Source: Lunularia cruciata
Lineage: Eukaryota > Streptophyta > Marchantiopsida > Lunulariales > Lunulariaceae
Direction of reading: 5' to 3'
DNA length: 64,000 nt
Assembly (NCBI GenBank): GCA_948567375.1
Contig: OX419756.1
Coordinates: 48,498,333 to 48,562,332 of the forward strand
Shown here: in pieces, positions 35,401 through 46,072 of the stretch
Position numbering within the stretch: the stretch's first letter is position 1
How the letters are laid out: the number at the start of each line of letters is the position of its first letter
Position numbers and translations under genes: made by a program
The notes under the pieces: model-generated
What the model saw: only the letters and a program-made list of their open reading frames with translations
Database searches by the model: none
What the model was told of the DNA's origin: nothing

Positions 35401-35878
35401 AAGTTATTAAGGCTAGAACAGGAGATTATGCCTTTATCACTAATCTAGAAAATAACTCTATAGGAGGACAAGAATATAACATAAGAAAAGCACAATGGCT
35501 CTTCATACCCATGGATCATAATAATAATGATTCTCATACCTCATAATTCTTGTGATAGTGATCATGATATCTCATGGTGATGACTATAGGGCTAAATTTT
35601 GTGAAAAAGAATTCTAGAATGACACCATTGGCCTAGTCGAACGTCACTGGCTTGAACATCAAGGGCATGGAAGACCTTTGGCCCAAAATACCTTGGTGCA
35701 TGACAAGGCTGATAACTCTATGGTTAAGTGTCTAAATGAAGTGAGCTTTACTTTGTTGAAAGTATCCATTTATGAGCTTCTATTGCTACCAAAATTGTAG
35801 CATTTAGAGGTCCATAGCAAATGATACAACCATACAAAGTTACAACATATGACCAAACAAACTTTGTACAAGGATGTT

Positions 35879-36445
35879 ATACCTCATACTTCATATCTTG
35901 TACTTTGTCTCATATCGCATACCTTGTACTTTGTCTTGCATCTCATACTTTGCCTTGTAATTCACCTCATATTTCATATCGTATATCTCACCTTGTACTT
36001 AATATCTTGTACTTTGTCTTGTATTGCATACCTCGTACTTCATCTCGGACCTTACCTCCTACTTTGTATCTCATACTTTACCTTATAACTCACCTTGTAT
36101 TTCATATCTTGTACCTTGCCTTATACTTTGTATCTCATAAATTTGCCTCATATTTCACCTCATATTTCACATCTTGTATGTCACCTCATATTGTATCTTG
36201 TACTTTGTCTTGTCCCTCATACCTCATACTTCACCTTGTACCTCACCTTGTACTTCATAACTTGTACTTTGTCTTGTACCTCATACCTTATATTTCATCT
36301 TGTACCTTATACCTTGTACCTCATATCTCATATGTTGCCTTGTACATCACCTTGTATTGGATATCTCATACCTTGTACCTCATTTGTACCTATAAATGTA
36401 TTGTCTTGCACTTTGTATCTCATAATTTGCCTTGTACCTCATGTC
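35879..36445. repeat. Pyrimidine-rich degenerate minisatellite
   Basis: About 570 bases are made of variable 8-11-nt units such as CTTGTACTTTG, CTCATACTT and CCTCATATTTCA. All plus-strand frames stay open for 80-230 codons because the units lack stop triplets. The predicted peptides (repeats like SCTLYLVPHTSY) reflect the repeat, not a gene. No flanking duplication was seen. Confidence 0.8.
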
Positions 36446-38189
36446 ACAATATTTGTAGCGCCAAAGTTAGGTTGCTCGGACGTTGGAGTGGTAGTGTTGG
36501 TAGTCATAGTTAATTTGGTGGTCATAGTTTAGTAGTTACTCATGGACTACTTGTTGGTGGTCCAATTTTATGTTAGGACTATTGATCAAATGGTAGGACC
36601 TACTATCACTTACTTTGTTAACGGCGCCAATAAGGTTGGAGACTTAGGTTGAGTAAAGTGGTATACCTTCAAAGTGCAGCTCCAAAGAGCTCACTTCTTT
36701 GATGTTGAGCCTTTGAGTTCTTGGCCATGGTGGACATAGCCTAATGAGCCCACTTGGAATCTCTTAGCTAGAGCAAGTGTGGCTTGACTATAATCAGTGC
36801 CTAGTTGTTAGAAGATTGTTAAGTGAAGGATTGAGTACATATCTGATTTGAGTGGAAGAATGAACTAATTACATCAAAGAAGTGGGAGTCAAGAGGAAAT
36901 TAGGTGCAGGAATTGAGGGTGTTGGTGGTGTTTCCAAGCTTGGCTAATTGTTGGTACATTTGATTGTGGTCCTAGATTTCCTTGAGAGTGATTGTGTGTG
37001 GAAACCCTATGCAAGTGGATGTAGAATTGGTAGTGAGGCAGATGGTGTGCAGAAACAATGGTCAGATTTATGAGGATTGAGACAATGGGTGTCTGATTTG
37101 AGCCTAGGAGGTGGAATCAAGGTTGATGTGGTGCAAATTGAGCTCAAAGTGCAAAATTGAAGGTGGAATTAGAAACCAATTCCCTTTAATTAAGAATTTG
37201 GAGATCATTATAATCTCAATTTGGCTCAAGTTGAGAGCTAGTAGAGGTTTTGGCAGTAAGCCAATTATAGAGGAGGTGTGTCAAATTGGTAGAGGTTGCC
37301 TAAATTGCCCTAGCTAGTGCTCAAGTTGGCCAGAGTTGGGTGAAGCTTGGCTAGATTTGGAGAGGGTTTGGATTGGCTAAATTTTGGCATTTAGAGGCTT
37401 TGTGGCATAGGGAAGTGGGCTAGAGAGAGTACAAAGGCCTAGAAGGGCCAACAAGCTACTTTGCTTGCATGAGGCTAGCTATTTTAGATGACTTTTTGGT
37501 CATTGTTTGGCAACATCTGCCCATCCTTCTAGATTATACACAAAAGGGTATGAACCCAAATCTCTAGGGAGTTCTTAGATTGGTGCCCTAGCCAATTGAT
37601 CCACCTTCATTTGTTGTCCTATTGATTGCTTGATTGATATTTATATATATGTAGCTTATGAGTAAGTAGGTAGACATTCTTATTATGTCAAATGCCAAAT
37701 GGTAACAAAGTCAATCTGGTGTTGATATATGAGATGGAGAGGAGGGGGGTTTATTTAGACTTCTTATGATTGGACCTCCTCCATTCTTTGCTTCTTGTTT
37801 GTGTACCATGTTTGTGTGAGGTGCCTTGACTTTAGAGTATGCTCTCGGTAGTGAGGTTGGAGTGATGACCAATCAAGACTAACTATGTTTCTCTCTAGTG
37901 AGGCAAGAAGTGATGACTTATAGATCGTGAGAGTGTGTGTTGTGATAGTAGGTTACAAGTTGCACTTCTCTCAAGTGTAGTTGTTGTAGTTAGAGCTACA
38001 TTAGTGAGTAGTGTTCAATTGGTGGTGGCACTTGGTCGTGATCCTTGGTGGAGTACTTGTGGTGGTTATGGTTACGGTTTGAGTTACATTGTCACGATGG
38101 AGTTCTTTGGGGATACTAGAGGAGATATAAATGCAATAGGCAATGGGTTTACCTAGAGTGGCTTTCAATATCAACTTGTTTCTCAAGTC
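36446..38189. other. Spacer, no gene recognised
   Basis: The sequence is G/T-rich on the plus strand, with short open frames only (37111-37317, 37935-38156). It may be the 5' part of the decayed LTR element that follows, but no LTR or primer-binding site was identified. Confidence 0.3.
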
Positions 38190-41100
38190 CTAATGAGTGA
38201 GGAGATTGACTCTGATTTTGAGTTTGATACAATAGCTAATTTACTTGAGAGTGCACTTGGGATGTCCGCACCATTGTTGTGGGACATGGACAAGATTTAT
38301 GTGGCCTCTAAAAGCCCCAAGCGCTACTTTGGTACAGTGTGTACCATTGAGGTGGATGACTTCATCAATGAGTTTGATAGTTGGTGTGATCTATAATGGA
38401 ACCCAACTTTATTCACACCCTTCTTGGCATGGAAGGGGCTATTTTAACACTTGGAAGGTCTACCAATGGATGATTATCATGAGTTTAGGAGAGCTCACTT
38501 GAAGGAGATCTAGCAATGGAGACAATATTGGTCTCCAAACTATATCTCCATCACTTCAAGCTTGGTTGCTATGGGTAGATTTGCATTACCCACAAGTTCT
38601 AGCTCTAGTAGAGGTGCACTAGTGGAGATGGTGCTACTACAAGTAGGAGTACCACTACAAGAGGTGGTGCAATATTAGGGTTTAATCCTATGGTGGAGTT
38701 CTTCCATTGCTTGAGATGGAACTACCAAGGAGTGTAGATTGACAAGTTGAAGAGCTTGCAAGAGTTACAATGAAAGGCTGGAGAGAGCCTACATGAAGGA
38801 TACACTTGCATGAGATGGCTAATCAATTTCACTCAAGGAGTTATTGTGGCCCAAGCATTTAGTTTTGGTATGGAATCTTATACAAGGAGTTGCAACATAG
38901 AGTACATAATGCTACATTGTAATAGGCTACTTCACCTACTTTTAGTTTGGTTGAGCACATTGAGCTCCACATGGTGGTAAAGAGAGTCGTGACATCTAGA
39001 TTTGGTAAGGAGACCTCATCTATAGTTGTTACTTCTTCTAGTTGCAATAGAGTGCACCATACAATGTTGGCTTTTGAGGACAACATGGACAGCCTAATCC
39101 TATGGAGAGAGTAAAGGGCCTAGTGTAGCTAGACCTTTACTTTCATTTTTAGGTCCATAGCAGCCAATGAGTGGTAGTGTTGCTTGTTGGACTTGTGGTG
39201 GACCTCACCACAAGAAAGAGTGCACTTAGTGTAGCGTACATGATAGCTTTGGTGCATCTCAACCAAAATAAAGATAATGTGACTATTATCACAGATTTGG
39301 TCACACTAGTGACCCATGCTTTGACCTTCACTCAGAATTACCAAGTGGTAGGGCTACTATGGTAGGTGGTAGAGGATCCACACTTGGTAGGGGTGCAGTA
39401 CTTGCCCTTGCTTTTGATACAACCATGGCTACTCGGATTGAATAGTTGGAGCAGAGATTGGCTAGCATGCCATAGCTCAAAGTAGATCAGATTTGGATGC
39501 TAAGGTTTCCATCTCTTATGTTGGTGATAGAGACATCTTGGACTTTATGTGCGGAGCAGCATAGGTAGATGCATATACCGTAATGACTAGGAGTGTAGTG
39601 CATGCTCTAGAGCTAGAGGAGCATCAATGGAGTTGGATCCACAAAGAAGAGAGGTTGGTAGACAAGTTAGACTTCCCTAGTCTTTCATACTCTTTGAGGA
39701 ACTACAAATGACATTCATGGCTCCTAGATGTCCTAATACAAGTGTCGTAGGTGGTGATAGAGTGCATGCTAGACTAGATGTTATTCAACCACCTACTACT
39801 ACACAGATTGAGTTTGGTGTAATGTTGAGAGCAACTTAGTTGATTATGTGCTTCTCTTTGTTCTAAACCAATGACATGTTGACATTGGGAGTTGACTCAA
39901 CTCTAGTGTTCCAATTGGTTGCCACACTTTGTAATAGTAGGGATGATGTGGTTCTTGCTTCTAGAGCAAAGGTGGTTGATAGTGGAGCTGACTTGGTTGA
40001 GGAGCATGGGACCCACTCAACAACCAATGGTTTATGGCATGCAAAAACAACTAGGTTGGAAGAGTTACCAACTAGACCTACGTTTGAGCAAGCATAGTTC
40101 ACACCTAAAGTTGTCCTATTGGATAACTAAAGAGGGATTTTCTGTTTGGTGGGACCTTCAAAGAAGGTCTATATACCACAAAGGGTCTTATTAGACTCTA
40201 GTGTACAACCCTTTATGTTGGGGAAGGTTGTAGTTGTTGGCCTGGAGCTATAGAAGATCAATGTGGAGAGATGTCCAATTTAGATTCAAACATCTTTAGG
40301 GGGTGGTTCTACACAATACATCACATGTAGGGAGCTCATTGTCTAGATTCAGCATAGTCATCGACTAATAGCTTTGTGGTGAGAGCTCAAGCCATTGCAA
40401 CAATAGTAGAGTCATATGATGTGCTAGTTGGTGGAGCAATCTTATACCCTATGGGTTTCAATACTGACTACTGGGAGGAGACCATCTCTTGTAGACCAGG
40501 TTGGCAGGCAAGTGAGGGATGGGTTTGGTGCCTACTAATATACTTTAGTAGTAGTAGTCTTGGCTCACTACAGTCAAGTACCATGGCATCAATGTCAACT
40601 TTCAATGGTTTTGTTACTTGGTCTAGTGACTTATTGGAGGGGAATGATCATGCAAAGGATACTCTAGTACCAAAGGAAATCACTCGGATTTGGAGTATGA
40701 GTAGGATCTTTCTATCAACCATAGATGTTCCATTGTAGAGTTTTGAGGAGGTTTTGCAATAACATGCAAATCAATTGGTGCAATAGGCTTGGAGTGGAGT
40801 CTTTGTACCATTAGGAGATTAGTGTAAGGATGAGCTTCCAAAGTTAATAGCCTTATTACCTTTGGATACCACATTCATTGTTTGGCAATATCTAGCAGAG
40901 GGAGTATGTCTATTAGAGTTGTTTGGTGAGATTAGCATTGGACTAGCTATGGTCTTATAGGCAAGTATATGAGTACAAAGGTACTTGTCTATAGAGAGAG
41001 ATGAGACTACTAGGAAAATCTCTCTACAATATGTGACATACTTGGCCTATCTATATACTAAGTTATTACTAAGTTATTATGTTAGTAGTTAAAGGTTACC

Positions 41101-42248
41101 AAAAGACCTTATCAATAGATATTTCCTTATTGGGGGTATAAGATTTAGAGAGATATGGTCCTTCTCATTTGGTGATTTCTAAATGGCCATGTTAGAGACA
41201 TACCCATGCTAGCTAAGGTCAAGGTATCTAGGATCTCCATTTTGTTGTGTTTTGGGAAATATTACATATATTTTAACATCTCCAAGTTCATCAATCCATT
41301 TATCCAAACTACATCTGGCAAATGTCCCTTATGATTATAGGTGATTTTTTTGACCGTGTCGTGGCAAGTACACATTAGGTCCATTCTTGGATAGGACTTG
41401 TTGTATTGTTGGATGCAGCCAGAGTGGGATCATGAGCTCCTCATCTTTGTCTTTGGTGGACAAACATTTATCTTAGAGAGGTTCTACAATATGCTTATGA
41501 TGGGATTCAATGACTAGACCACCTTATTGTTTATGACATTTTGGATATTGGGTGCTAGTCTCAAGTAGTAGTAGTGGCTGATAGGTTACCTATGGCAATG
41601 ATGAACCTTGTGGGATAGCCATAAGTCACTTCACCCACACTTACGAGTTTCCCATGCTCCCATGCTTTTCAAGAGGAAGGTCATGGACTTGTTTGGGACT
41701 CACAATTATAATAGTTTGTGGAGCTCAATGTTGATGAGATGGAGCAGATGATGGGTTTTTGTACCACTATTAATTTTATTATAGTAGTGTCAAAGGCATC
41801 CAAGCATCAAGTGTTAGGTCAGGCTATGGATATAATATTTTTGACTTGGATTGTGAGCATTGGCTTGGCAAAGCAGCGTAGGATATGGTTGATTGACATC
41901 ACTACTCGGACACTTGTGAGTTTTATGCCCATCAAGACAATTCAAGCACATGTTGGGGGCAATGGATTATTGGGTAGGGTACTCTTGTGGACACAATCAA
42001 TGGCTACTAGTGAGAGTGGTCTACTTGAGATCCATCTAGGTGAGCATGGTCTACTTTGATTATATCCTTGGTCTACTTGGGATGCAGCTAGAAGATGTAT
42101 GGACCTTGCAGCCAAAGAAAAGGGAGTTTTTCACACTAAGATTGGGAACTCAAGTGATTACGTGCATGACATTACTGCTCCCAAAGGCCCAATGTAGCAT
42201 CAAGTTAGTACATCTTCCACTCCTACATCAATTACAAATTATACTTGG
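38190..42248 (+). mobile_element. Fossil LTR-retrotransposon-like element with gag zinc knuckles
   Basis: The plus strand begins with a gag-like stretch (38193-38550, including SKSPKRYFGTVCTIEVDDFI). Two closely spaced zinc-knuckle boxes follow in the same frame at 39185-39223 (CWTCGGPHHKKEC) and 39278-39319 (ending GHTSDPC). Later parts (39870-42240) are open only in short pieces and were not matched to domains with confidence. The element is a fossil with many breaks. Ty3/Gypsy is the likeliest family. Its right end is cut by the GypA LTR at 42249. Confidence 0.5.
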
Positions 42249-42716
42249 TGTAACAATATGGAGTTTACTGACGAGTTAGTCAAGGCTAACAAAGTAGCAA
42301 ATAGGCCAAATTAGCCTAGAATATTCTAGAAGTATCTAAGAAGCTACTTGGTAACTTCCAAGTATTCAGTATGTGCATGCCAAGTGGTGAGAAAGCTTCT
42401 TGGGAAGCTTCTTGGCTAGCTTAACTTGCATCCCAAGTAGGTAGCTTCTAGAAGGAAGCTTCCAATTAGCTTAGCTTGCATGCCAAGTAGACAATTTCTA
42501 GAAAGAATCTTCTTGAGAAGCTTCTTAATTAGCTTGACTTGCACTCCAAGAAGGTGGCTTTAGGAAGCTTCTCAAGAGCCTTGTATGCTGAATATAAATA
42601 CCAAAGTCCAAGCTCATGCTTGGAATTTGGAGTTCCCTTCATTCAAGTGTTTTAATGTGATCTTCCACTTTGGTCTTCCATTCTCTTATTTCTCTCCTTG
42701 GTCTTGGTCTTTTACA
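42249..42716 (+). repeat. GypA LTR (plus orientation)
   Basis: It runs from TGTAACAATATGGAG to GGTCTTTTACA, about 468 bp. It contains heat-shock-element-like arrays (for example 42446-42462, TTCtaGAAgGAAgcTTC) and a TATA box at 42593-42600 (TATAAATA), in the correct order for a U3 promoter. Confidence 0.85.
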
Positions 42717-42758
42717 TTGGTATCAAAGTAGGAATAGGATGGATGGAATTTATGGATA

Positions 42759-42856
42759 ACCAAATCTATTTCCACCAAACCATTGGGATTTTTGTGTCTA
42801 TAGGTAGTACATGGACACAAAAATCCTAATGGTTTGGTGAAAATAGATTTGATGGT
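42759..42856. repeat. Fold-back inverted repeat, arms about 40 bp
   Basis: The left arm 42759-42798 (ACCAAATCTATTTCCACCAA...) is the near-complement of the right arm 42814-42856, with a 15-base loop. It lies directly inside the GypA primer-binding site region. Confidence 0.85.
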
Positions 42857-44573
42857 CTAAAAGGAAGTTACTTTCTTGGTCACAAGATCTCATTAGAGGA
42901 GATCAAGATGGAAGAGGAGAAAATCAAGGCTATTATTGATTGGCCTACTCCAAAGAATGCTATAGAAGTATGGGCATTTAATGGATTGGCAATTTTTTAC
43001 CAATTATTCATCCACTACTATGTTCATGTAATTGCACCATTGACCAACCTCTTGGGAAAAAACTTGAGCTTTTAGCGGACCACCAAGCACAAAGAACCAT
43101 TCCAAAAGTTGAAACATATGGTGTCTTCAAGACCCATTCTTCAACCATATGATCCTTCAATACCTTTTGTGGTTGATTTTGATGCTTCTAACTTTGCAAT
43201 TGGAGTTGTGTTGCAACAAGAATTCCCAAAATGGGTTACATCCTATTGCATTTATGTCTCATTGACTAAATACCATAGAAAAGAATTACTTTGCATGAGA
43301 TCAAGAACAACTAGCAGTGGTATATGCCACCAAGGTATGGAGGCATTATCTCTTGGAGAAACATGTGATCATGCAAACCAATCACAAACCCTTATTGTAG
43401 ATATTGAATTTGGAATACATAAAGAGTTGGCATCATTGATGGGAGAAACAACTACAATTGTTTGACATCAAACTTGAGTACAAACCCAATAGGTTCCATG
43501 TCATCCCCAATGCCTTATCATGATGGGTTGATCTTCCTCTTATCATGGCGGCAGTTACAACGATGTCAATCACCTCATAAATCCAAATTGAGTTTAAGAT
43601 AACTTTACAACAAGATCTTTTCTTTCAGATGGCCCGAGGTCATCTTGCAACATGCAACAAGAAATACAACACCTTCTCCTTTGAGGAAGACCTTCTATTT
43701 TATGAAAGCCAGATCTATATTATAGCCAAGAGTGATCTTCAACTTGTGCGCCTTCAAGAAGCCAATAATTTACCAATTGCTGGTCACATGGGTGTGGATA
43801 AGACTTTGAGTACACTCCAATGCCAATGGTGGTGGCCCAACATAGCACAAGATGTTTGACAATTTGTGTGATCTTGTGAGAGCTGCCAATGCAACAAGGC
43901 TAGCAACCAAAAACTAAACGGACTCCTTCAACCACTCCCCATCCCATATGCTTGATGGGAACACGTGAGCTTAGATCTCATCATATCCTTATCCAAGACA
44001 AACAAGGTCACACAACAATTGTGGTGTTTGTGGGTAACCTTAGTAAGCAAATCCATTTAGCATTAGCATTTGATATCATGGATGCTCCAACATTGGCACA
44101 TATCTACTTTGACAATGTCTTCAAGCATCATGGAATGCCGTGTGTACTCATCTTCAACCGTGATCTTCAATTTGTTTGAAAATTTTGGCAAGCATTCTTC
44201 CAAATACTTGGCACCAAGCTTACTTCGTCCACAACCTATCATCCTCAAATTGATAAACAAACCAAACATGAAAATTGCACCTTGGAGGATATACTTCATG
44301 CTATGTGAACATTCATTATACCAATTGGGATGAGTATCTTGCAATTGTTGAGTTTGCATACAATAATTCCAAATATTTAAACACCCAATTCTCTCCTTTC
44401 TTCCTTAATTTGGGCCAAGACCTACTTGTTCCAAATTCCCTTCTTGCTCCTCTTCCATCTCATGTTCCTCATCTTCCACCTTCTTGAACATCATATCCCA
44501 ATCCTTCCAACAAGCCAAATCTCATCTCCTTGTTGCTAAGCATTGTCAAAAACAATTTATGGACCACCATTGT

Positions 44574-44940
44574 TGTAAAAGACCGAGACCGAGCAGAGAA
44601 ATAGGAGAATGGAAACTCACATTGGGACACTTAAATGTGGGAAAACTCCAAATGCCTAGCATGAACTTTGGCTTTGGTATTTATAGGTAGCATACAAGGC
44701 CCTTGAGAAGCTTCTCAAGAAGCTTCCTTTTAGAAGTCACCTACTTGGTGTGCAAGCTAAGCTAGTTGGAAGCTTCTAGAAGCTTCCTTGTAGAAGCTAC
44801 TTACTTGAGGTGCAAGCTAAGCTAGCCAGGAAGCTTCCCAAGAAGCTTTCTAGATACTTATGGAATATTCTAGGCTAATTTGTCTTCTGTGCTACTTTGT
44901 AAGCTTGACTAACTTTGTTGTTAAAATCCATATTGTTACA
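44574..44940 (-). repeat. GypA LTR (3' LTR of the 6.6-kb copy)
   Basis: TG...CA ended, about 367 bp. A perfect four-unit heat-shock element lies at 44769-44786 (GAAgcTTCtaGAAgcTTC), with two GAAgcTTC dyads near 44706-44726. The TATA box is the complement of 44678-44685, downstream of the array in transcription direction. Confidence 0.9.
44769..44786 (-). promoter_or_regulatory. Perfect heat-shock element in the GypA LTR
   Basis: GAAgcTTCtaGAAgcTTC matches the eukaryotic heat-shock-factor consensus of alternating GAA/TTC triplets with two-base gaps in all four units. It is palindromic and so reads the same on both strands. It lies about 85 bases upstream of the TATA box of the LTR. Confidence 0.65.
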
Positions 44941-45089
44941 TATTCCCCTGCCGCTAGTTGGTGACGTCCTCATTGCCAGTGAAGCTTTGAAATCCTAGAT
45001 GGCTGTCTATGCATTCTGGAGGTGAGAAAGAGGTTCCCATGTGGCATCATGAAGGGGATACCCTTTCCAAAGGACCTTGTACTCCATAT

Positions 45090-45480
45090 TTTGGCGACGG
45101 CCTTGTTGAATATGGCAATGCACAAGGATACAATCAACTTCAAACTCCTCATGATCATTGATAGGGACAAGAAGAGGAGGAGGTTGGACTCGAGAGGAAA
45201 AGGAAGAGGGGTTAGGAACAAAGGGTTTTTACCTTGCCTTGTCACATGCGTATCCATCCTGTCTTTCATGTTTCCCTTGGAAACATGAAAGACAGGATGG
45301 ATACGCATGTGACAAGGCAAGGTAAGTTGATAAGCAGCAAGAGAGACAATTTGGGTGATATCAAAGGGTCCTATCTAATTAAGGGCAAGTTTACGAACTT
45401 GGGTATCAAGTAGGAGAGAGGTTACTAGAGGATAGCATGACTTTATCACCGATTTCAAAGGTGAGATCACGACAATGGTG
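45090..45480 (-). repeat. Second copy of a GypA 3'-internal segment
   Basis: 45090-45480 and 46125-46470 are copies of the same segment (shared GGATACAATCAACTT, CTCCTCATGATCAT, GGTGAGATCACGAC) in the same orientation. The unclassified 0.57-kb repeat lies between them. Confidence 0.8.
45229..45325. repeat. Perfect 47-bp palindrome with 3-base loop
   Basis: The arms 45229-45275 and 45279-45325 are exact reverse complements (left arm starts TTACCTTGCCTTGTCACATG). The related segment at 46245-46320 shows only the right-arm orientation, so the left arm is an inverted copy of the right one. Confidence 0.9.
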
Positions 45481-45482
45481 AA

Positions 45483-46072
45483 ATTTTTTAGCAATGGGAG
45501 ATCAAGTACTTGATTGCAATGCAAGCTCACATTTAGATGTAGAACCAATGGGCGCTATTGAGTGGCCATGAGTGGCTATGGGCCCCCATTGAGTGGCAAC
45601 ATGAAAAAGCACATTTAATCCTAAATTAACACACTACACAGTGTGGCAATTGATGTTGACCAGATTCACTCCAAACCTAGCACTTTATTAACCCTAAATT
45701 GTAATTAATGCTTTATGGTGTGCCAACCAAAACTTTGTTTTGTACAAACCACATGTTATGGAGTTTTTTAATAATAACGGACTTGGACACAAATTTGTAG
45801 TGTGTCCCTTTCTTCCTCTTGCTCGTACCCTATATTGATTTAGTCATCACTTTGTAAAAATCTAAATGAAAATATATAGAGCTTTGTAAAACTATTTTTG
45901 AAACCCCCTATTATGTATACATAATAGGGGCAAAATCAAAAAAGGTAAAGGACAAAAGGGATTTAAGAATCATGTGTGAAAAATCATAAATAAATGCAAT
46001 TACAACACATGGTATTGTAAGGACTTTGCCAATTGTAAGGACTTGAAAAGTGGAAGTAAGAGCCTTGTAATT
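45483..46072. repeat. Unclassified dispersed repeat, copy 1
   Basis: It aligns over about 575 bases with 56662-57233. It starts near TTAGCAATGGGAGATCAAG and ends near GGAAGTAAGAGCCTTG. It has no coding potential. A 26-bp perfect palindrome (centre GTATAC, arms from CCCCTATTAT) lies at 45905-45930. The terminal AAGTGGAAGTAAGAGCC motif is repeated once more at 46087-46111. It is inserted in GypA sequence. Confidence 0.8.

Larger units (their letters stand above)
42249..44573 (+). mobile_element. Ty3/Gypsy element (GypA), partial plus-strand copy
   Basis: It starts with a 5' LTR (42249-42716) followed at once by an iMet-type primer-binding site (about 42718-42730). It then passes to late pol sequence: the reverse-transcriptase end and RNase H region from about 42880 (FNGLA, PFVVDFDASNFAIGVVLQQE), the integrase zinc domain near 43790-43860 (GHMGVDKTLSTLQ), and the integrase core and C-terminal part to about 44570. 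It is shorter than a complete GypA copy and abuts a minus-strand GypA LTR at 44574 with no plus-strand 3' LTR. It is a fossil. Confidence 0.8.

Noticed and set aside
35821-36513. 230-codon open frame that looks like a membrane-rich protein
   Set aside because: It is a translation of a pyrimidine-rich minisatellite that is open in all forward frames.
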